Assembly: GCF_014805625.2 (NCBI RefSeq)
Contig: NW_023998432.1
Coordinates: 4,171,207 to 4,235,206 of the forward strand
DNA from: Glossina fuscipes
Taxonomy: Eukaryota > Arthropoda > Insecta > Diptera > Glossinidae
DNA: 64,000 nucleotides
Direction: 5' to 3'
Shown here: positions 58,850-64,000 of the stretch, one piece after another
Position numbering within the stretch: position 1 is the stretch's first letter
Layout: each line of letters starts with the position of its first letter
The notes under the pieces: model-generated
Databases searched by the model: none
The model's input: the letters and a program-made list of their open reading frames with translations, nothing else
Told to the model about the DNA's origin: nothing
Made by a program: the position numbers and the translations under genes

Positions 58850-59952
58850 TTTGCAGGTCCTCCTTTTTTTCGCTGTTGTTGTGTATTAAAAAAAAAGTAA
58901 TAATAATAAGTAAGTAGAGGATCACTAACTGGACGAGATTTGTTATTTATGTATATATATTTATTAAATCACACACGTCACTTGCTTATTCGTTTTTGCT
59001 ATTTTTCCTCTTAAGGAGCCTTCCAAAAACTTGAAACTTTTATTGCAAGAAAAATTTTTTTTAGTGGCTTCATCCATGCACACGCACGCACGTAATTTAA
59101 TGTGGATACATTTTTACAATCCCCTTTTGAAGATTTATTTTTAAATTATGCCTATTTGTAAATCTATTCTGGATAAGCTCCGTCACATTAATTAAAACTG
59201 TTTCGGTTTCTTATTAATTGTCTTTCAACTAATAACAAATATGCTACTTTTTTCCGATTGCAATTTTTTAATTTTCTTTTTTGCCTGTAGATACGTTTGA
59301 ATATTTCAACATGGTAAACGTTTCGTTCTCATTTGTTCTGTTTCAAAACCCCACTACTTAATTGTAGATATTTTTTGCAAAACATGCAATATTAACAATT
59401 TTAAGAGAAATCTAATGGCCATATATTTCAGAATATAAATCATATTTTTTTGTAAAGACCTTTAAAGCATTTTCTGAAATTTTCAGTTTCAAAATCGCGT
59501 GAAAACTAAATACAGCCTATAACCTTTTCTTCTTAGTTAATTTCACAAATACAGCTTTAAAATTGAAGTGCAGCTTGTCTTAATTGATAAATAAAAGCTT
59601 CGAGCTTTTTTTGCCCAAAAGAACAAACTATGTATTTGTATTTTAAAAGGTAAAAAATTCTTCCATATTTCTATTTTTGCTCAAAGCTGATTCGACATTT
59701 CAACCCCTTTGTTTTTCATTAGGTATTCAAATTCTTGGCTCAACAAATTTTACAATAGATTCGAGATAACATATTCGCTGCTTTTTATTAAATTTTTTCT
59801 TTATATGACGGAAAAAAGCTACATATTTAGATTATTCAGTATAGAATTATAATTAATGAATTGTAGTTGATTTAGCTCAGCCAAACCCAAAGCCGGTATG
59901 CTACAATGCCAAACAATAGTATTGAAATCATTATTTTCAAACTTAAATAAAG
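58850..59952. other. Region between inc exon 1 and Pcmt; probable inc 5' UTR/promoter
   Basis: About 1.1 kb of AT-rich non-coding sequence between the inc ATG and the Pcmt stop, both on the minus strand. The inc promoter and any non-coding first exon should lie here or further upstream. I could not pick a start site. A possible acceptor (CAACAACAG) lies about 25 bp before the ATG, weakly supported. Confidence 0.45.
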
Positions 59953-60883
59953 TCACGAACGATGTAGATCAGTTAATGGAACATACATGACACCCATTAA
60001 TCTGGTTTCTTTAACTGTTCCGTCTTGCTTTTTGTCATACTAAAAGAAAGCAAAAAAATGATGTTAAAACAGAATTGCCGATGTTGTGAAATATAGTCAG
60101 GAATACCTGCATCATATATTGTTCTCCTCCCTCAGGCCCAACAGGTACAACCATTCGTCCGCCCTTTTCCAATTGATCAAGTAATGGTTGAGGTGTTACA
60201 GCAGCAGCAGCTCCTACATGTATAGCAGTATAAGGTGCAAACTCTGGGTATCCATTGCGACCGTCACCCTCTGTCATGGAAACATGTCTGTAAAACTTTC
60301 AGCTTCCCGAAAAAAATCAGCTTATTTACCAATAATAACTAAACTTCCCGATTTTAACATCTCTGAATCATCAGCATCGAGATTTCGCTTGCTAAGTGTG
60401 ACTAAAGCTGGATTATGTTCTACTCCAACTACTTTTGTACTATTATTCTCCCCTTGAGCTTGTATATAACGCCAAAAGCAAGCAGTTAGATAACCTGATC
60501 CTGAGCCTACATCCAAGACATGACTACCAGGTATCATACGATCCCGCAAATATTCCATTGCAAAAGCATGCTGTACGTTCATACACTTTAAAATTGTATA
60601 AAAAACATTTGTTTTATGGATACCTACCATATGAGGTGCACTAATCGTTACGCCGTGACCAATACTTTGAGGTGCGTCCATATATGGATTGTGAGGAGCA
60701 TAAAATCGACGATCTGTATTAGTCATAGCAATTGCGACCGCTTGAGTACTTATAACTCCGTAGTCTACGATGATTATATATATAAGTTCTGTTTGCCAAA
60801 AGAAATTGTTTAAGCGAGTTTTCTTCACCTTTTAATTGTCGTATAAGGTCGGCATTGTTGGCTCCTACAGAACGCCAAGCCAT
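59953..60883 (-). CDS. Pcmt: Protein-L-isoaspartate O-methyltransferase
   Basis: Five exons: 60883-60829, 60764-60628, 60570-60330, 60270-60107, 60039-59953; 684 coding bases, 227 residues, within one residue of the Drosophila protein as I recall it. It transfers a methyl group from S-adenosylmethionine to the free carboxyl of isoaspartyl residues in damaged cytosolic proteins, starting their repair (established). Visible signatures: [10 protein letters not shown] start; [20 protein letters not shown] (substrate and active-site loop, Ser60 region); SAM motif [13 protein letters not shown] at residues 82-93; VGVEH acidic ribose-binding motif; [10 protein letters not shown] motif II at about 158-167; C-terminal [13 protein letters not shown]. 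Introns are 57-67 bp with GT/AG ends and phases 1,0,1,0; all joints keep the frame. Nothing suggests inactivation. The start ATG is the family start. Confidence 0.96.
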
Positions 60884-61291
60884 CTTCTTTCGCCACACAA
60901 TTAATTTCTGTTCTTTTTCTTGCTTTGAGGTTTCAAAAAAATGGTTATTTTTTTTTAAAGAAAATGGGAATTTAACAAATAATAAAACTGCGAATTTTTT
61001 TGTGAACGGTCAAAATCAGCTGTCGGCCTTGAAAGTTAAAGCCAAATTTCGGAAACCATTTTACATGTGAAGAAGAATGTGTAATCGATTATATTATAAT
61101 ATAAGGGATGTTAGTAATTCACTTAACTGTTCTTTTCAATAAATAGAAAAAGTGAAGAAGAAGAGTACATGTAAAATATATTTTCTGGCCTGCTTGATCT
61201 TTTTCATTGTTTTTTATGAGAATTGCTATCGGGTTCAAAAAAAAGACAGTTATAAAATTTTCAATAAATTTGAGTAAAAAACTTAGGAAGA
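60884..61291. promoter_or_regulatory. Shared divergent promoter region, Pcmt / TUG orthologue
   Basis: 408 bp separate the two start codons, which face away from each other, so both 5' UTRs and both promoters must fit here unless upstream exons exist. No TATA element at a convincing position. Housekeeping-type divergent promoter (inference). Confidence 0.5.
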
Positions 61292-63073
61292 ATGGAAGTA
61301 AAAGTTACTGTCTTAACACCAAATGGCAGAAGACAAAATATTAAAGTCACACCCAATACCACATTATTGCAGATTTTGGAAGAGGCTTGCCAAAAACATG
61401 GTTTTGTCAGTGATGAATATTGCCTGAAGCATCATAACAAAGAGGTTTCATTATCTCAGATGATTCGGTTTAGTGGTTTGCCCAATAATTGTTTACTGGA
61501 AATGTCCCAAACTAATCGGAAACGCATAGCTGCAACCGTTGACATATGCATTCAATTAGAAGACGGTAATCGTCATCAAGCCCAATTTAAACCCGAAGAT
61601 AATTTATGGCAAGTTGTCGTGAAATTGGGTGATGGCTACATACAGAGTTACGAAAATCCGGTGGTAATTTATACGCGTCAAGAAATTATTGGTAAGCAGC
61701 AAATGTCTGAAACTACATTAAAATCTTTGGGCATTATTGAAGGTAGAGCCTTGTTGCGTTTATTAAATAAGACACCTGAAGAATTAAAAACGTAAGTAAA
61801 ATTTGAAATGAGTTCAGAATGTTAATATAACATTTACAACTAATTATATAAATAATTCTTTGTAGGCAAGCTAACGTCTACATACCACCGGCTGAAAAAA
61901 ACGCACCAAAGAAAACTAATGGGTCAGAAAAACCAAAAAGTACTAATGCTGATGCAGGCGGTGGTGGGTTTTCTATTACTAGGAGTTTGATGCAAACTCT
62001 GAAAAAATCGAGTGATCAAAAAAATATTGGAATAGAAACGCGGGCAAGTTATAGTGACGACCAACAACAAAACCCGGAAAAGCTTAAATATGATTGGAGC
62101 TCAGGAGTGGGACGTTCCATGCAGCCTTTACAAGTTCAAATTGGTTCTAATAACAATGAAAGCGAGACAGAAGAGAAAGACGAACCTACTTATCATATTG
62201 TACGACTCAACTTTTAGCTTTATCTAGATTTTCAGCGTTATATGTGCTTTTTTCGTATACAGATCGGTGAACGTTGCGCTATTATTTATTCTTTGAATGA
62301 GATTCATACGCACGTAGAAGATTTGCCCGATTCTTTTTATGATTTGACCGTAAATGATTTGAAACTTGTCTTACGTGATTTAAAAAATATTGCTGCCGGG
62401 AATGAAGATGCGCCTTTAGTGACCGAAAGGTTGCGCGAATTACGTGACAATCGAACAATGTTAAATAAAATATCCCAATATAAAAACTGTATTATACGTA
62501 TTAAGTTTCCGGATCGCTACGTTCTTCAAGGAATGTTCAAACCAGTAGATAAAATCTCGGATGTTATAGAATTTGTAAGAACGTTTCTAAGGAAACCAGC
62601 TATACCCTTTTATTTATGTACGTATTACATACTAAGGCTTTTCGTTTTCTACGACTTCTCGCAATGTAAACAATTTTTCAGTCACTATACCACCTAAAAC
62701 CAAATTAACATTGGAAAAAACACTATTGGAACTGGATTTTGTGCCTAATGCTTTGATACAATTTTCCTACGAAAATGAATTTGAAAACGCAGGCAATTGC
62801 ATAAAACCTGAATTTTTGATAACATTAACATCACTGGAAGGAGCCATATATGCCGCCAATAAATTTAGGTAAGATTTCCGAACTCAAAGTTTGAATTTTT
62901 CATAAACTATTAGTATACACATAAATTTTTTTTTTGTTAGACGCACCCAACGTAAACCTCCTGATATGGAAACCAACAATAACAACGCCAGCAACAACGA
63001 TACGCAAAAACCGGGACCGTCAACCGGAGCCATACCGAAACGTCCGCGTAACGATGAAGCAAAGAAAACTTGA
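61292..63073 (+). CDS. UBX-domain protein, ASPSCR1/TUG orthologue
   Basis: Five exons: 61292-61791, 61866-62199, 62263-62617, 62682-62868, 62941-63073; 1509 coding bases, 502 residues. The N-terminal ubiquitin-like domain (residues 1 to about 75) has VKVTVLTPNGRRQNIKVTPN. A second UBL-like domain (about 80-160) has LEDGNRHQAQFKPEDNLWQV. The middle is low complexity (GGGGF). The C-terminal UBX region (about 353-430) has FPDRYVLQGMFKP and FYLFTIPPKTKLTLEKT. An Asn/Pro-rich tail ends in KRPRNDEAKKT. TUG proteins bind p97/VCP through UBX and retain GLUT4 vesicles in mammals (established); the fly role is less defined. Exon 2 uses a weak donor (ATT|GTACGA) and intron 2 is only 63 bp. The exon joints give the family sequence, including FYLF|TIPPK across a split codon. 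Confidence 0.95.
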
Positions 63074-64000
63074 CTTCAGTATAATCTCACTCAACAGTTT
63101 GTTGAAATATTTTGTTTGTTTTGTTTCAATTAAATGAAAAGTCAAATGGAGTTAGTTCCTCTCTACATTTTTTGTATTTTTTGTTTGCTGTACATTAAAA
63201 CTATTTTCATTGGCATTTCTCTTTCTAAAAATAAATACGACAAAAGAAAAAACTAAATGAAAAGAGAATTATATATTATTTTCTCTATGTTGGGTGAGAA
63301 TCGTTTATTTATCATGGGCCTTAGAAGTGCCTATATTTGTTAATTAATATTTTGTTAAGTCTATCCATACATGCAATAGATTCCTCTATACCTCTCAAAC
63401 TATAAAGGGAACTCAATTATTCTTAGTAGTACAATTTTTTAAAGAATGTAGTTTATATTACATATAAATAGATGGGTGTGCCCAAGACTGCAATGATGTC
63501 GTTTATGACATACGTCAGAATCTTATTTGGTTTGCGATTCGCAGAACCCCTTTTCCCAACCATTTGATCAACTATTAAATCGCAACAATGATATATCTAT
63601 TTCGCGTGAGATGCATAAAAAATTTTGGTTATTATTATGTTGCAATTGTTTTCTGCTATTAAGTCATAAATTATTGTTTTGAAATTTGAATTTTTTTTAT
63701 AAGGCGTTTTGATGGAGTCATGACCCCACTTTCGGTTATTTCTTTTGTCATTCCTTTTAGTGTTGATGTTAGGTTATACAATTGCTCTCTACTTTTTATC
63801 AACTAGTCTTAGAACTTTATGCTTTCCGTTTACAAAAATCACACATTTCATACCAAAATACCTTTTTGAAGTATAATTTTTGTAAGCAGAAATGTCGAAT
63901 ATAGTCTTCCACCGATGCGACCCTTACATGAAATCCATTATATCCACGAAAACCTGTAGGAAAACAAGTAGGCGTGGGTTTTATTTTTTTTGGGATGTCA
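63074..64000. other. 3' UTR of the TUG orthologue and downstream sequence
   Basis: After the polyadenylation signal I see no gene, RNA or mobile element up to the window edge. Confidence 0.4.
63230..63235 (+). terminator. Polyadenylation signal of the TUG orthologue
   Basis: AATAAA 157 bp after the stop codon, the first canonical hexamer downstream on the plus strand. Cleavage probably shortly after. Confidence 0.6.

Noticed and set aside
60322..60828. Single 168-codon Pcmt frame taken as one exon with an [10 protein letters not shown] start
   Set aside because: It reads through two introns (60828-60765 and 60627-60571). The true start is [10 protein letters not shown] at 60883 and the joints restore the family sequence.
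62242..62697. Independent ORF beginning MCFFRIQIGERC
   Set aside because: It is exon 3 of the TUG orthologue with flanking intron read through on both sides.

Overview
This window is eukaryotic nuclear DNA from a cyclorrhaphan (probably calyptrate) fly. The reasons are: AT-rich sequence; three recognisable host genes whose proteins closely resemble Drosophila orthologues; 57-81 bp introns in the compact genes; and dense relics of insect non-LTR retrotransposons (I-like and CR1/Jockey-like) and mariner/Tc1 transposons. There is no bacterial organisation, no operon and no CRISPR array.

Host genes. (1) insomniac (inc), a KCTD-type BTB adaptor of the Cullin-3 ubiquitin ligase, lies on the minus strand with four coding exons: 58849-58664, 22498-22313, 21331-21266 and 21189-20995. 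Together they give an uninterrupted 210-residue protein. Its first coding intron is about 36.2 kb and fills more than half of the window. (2) Pcmt, protein-L-isoaspartate O-methyltransferase, is on the minus strand (60883-59953, five exons, 227 aa). (3) The orthologue of ASPSCR1/TUG, a UBX-domain p97/VCP cofactor, is on the plus strand (61292-63073, five exons, 502 aa). Pcmt and the TUG orthologue are divergently transcribed from a 408-bp shared region. A further coding exon at 8508-8185 (minus) looks real but I do not recognise it.

Layout. 1-1.9 kb: 3' end of an I-like LINE. 3.58-5.51 kb: decayed copy of cytoplasmic arginyl-tRNA synthetase (minus). 5.5-13.8 kb: mostly AT-rich non-coding, with the unrecognised exon and a few coding-like scraps. 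13.8-17 kb: tRNA-derived SINE-like sequence, a repeat complex with direct and inverted copies, and an RT relic. 17-21 kb: AT-rich downstream flank of inc. 21-58.85 kb: inc, with intron 1 packed with at least nine LINE fragments, mostly antisense to inc, plus mariner/Tc1 pieces, a possible solo LTR and unexplained coding-like stretches. 59.9-63.1 kb: Pcmt and the TUG orthologue.

The three named genes all touch protein homeostasis (Cul3 ubiquitination, isoaspartyl repair, p97/UBX), but there is no sign that they form a functional cluster. I found no convincing undescribed system. The most informative features are the very long TE-loaded inc intron, the ArgRS pseudogene, the mosaic mariner/Tc1 relic, and several coding-like blocks I could not name.
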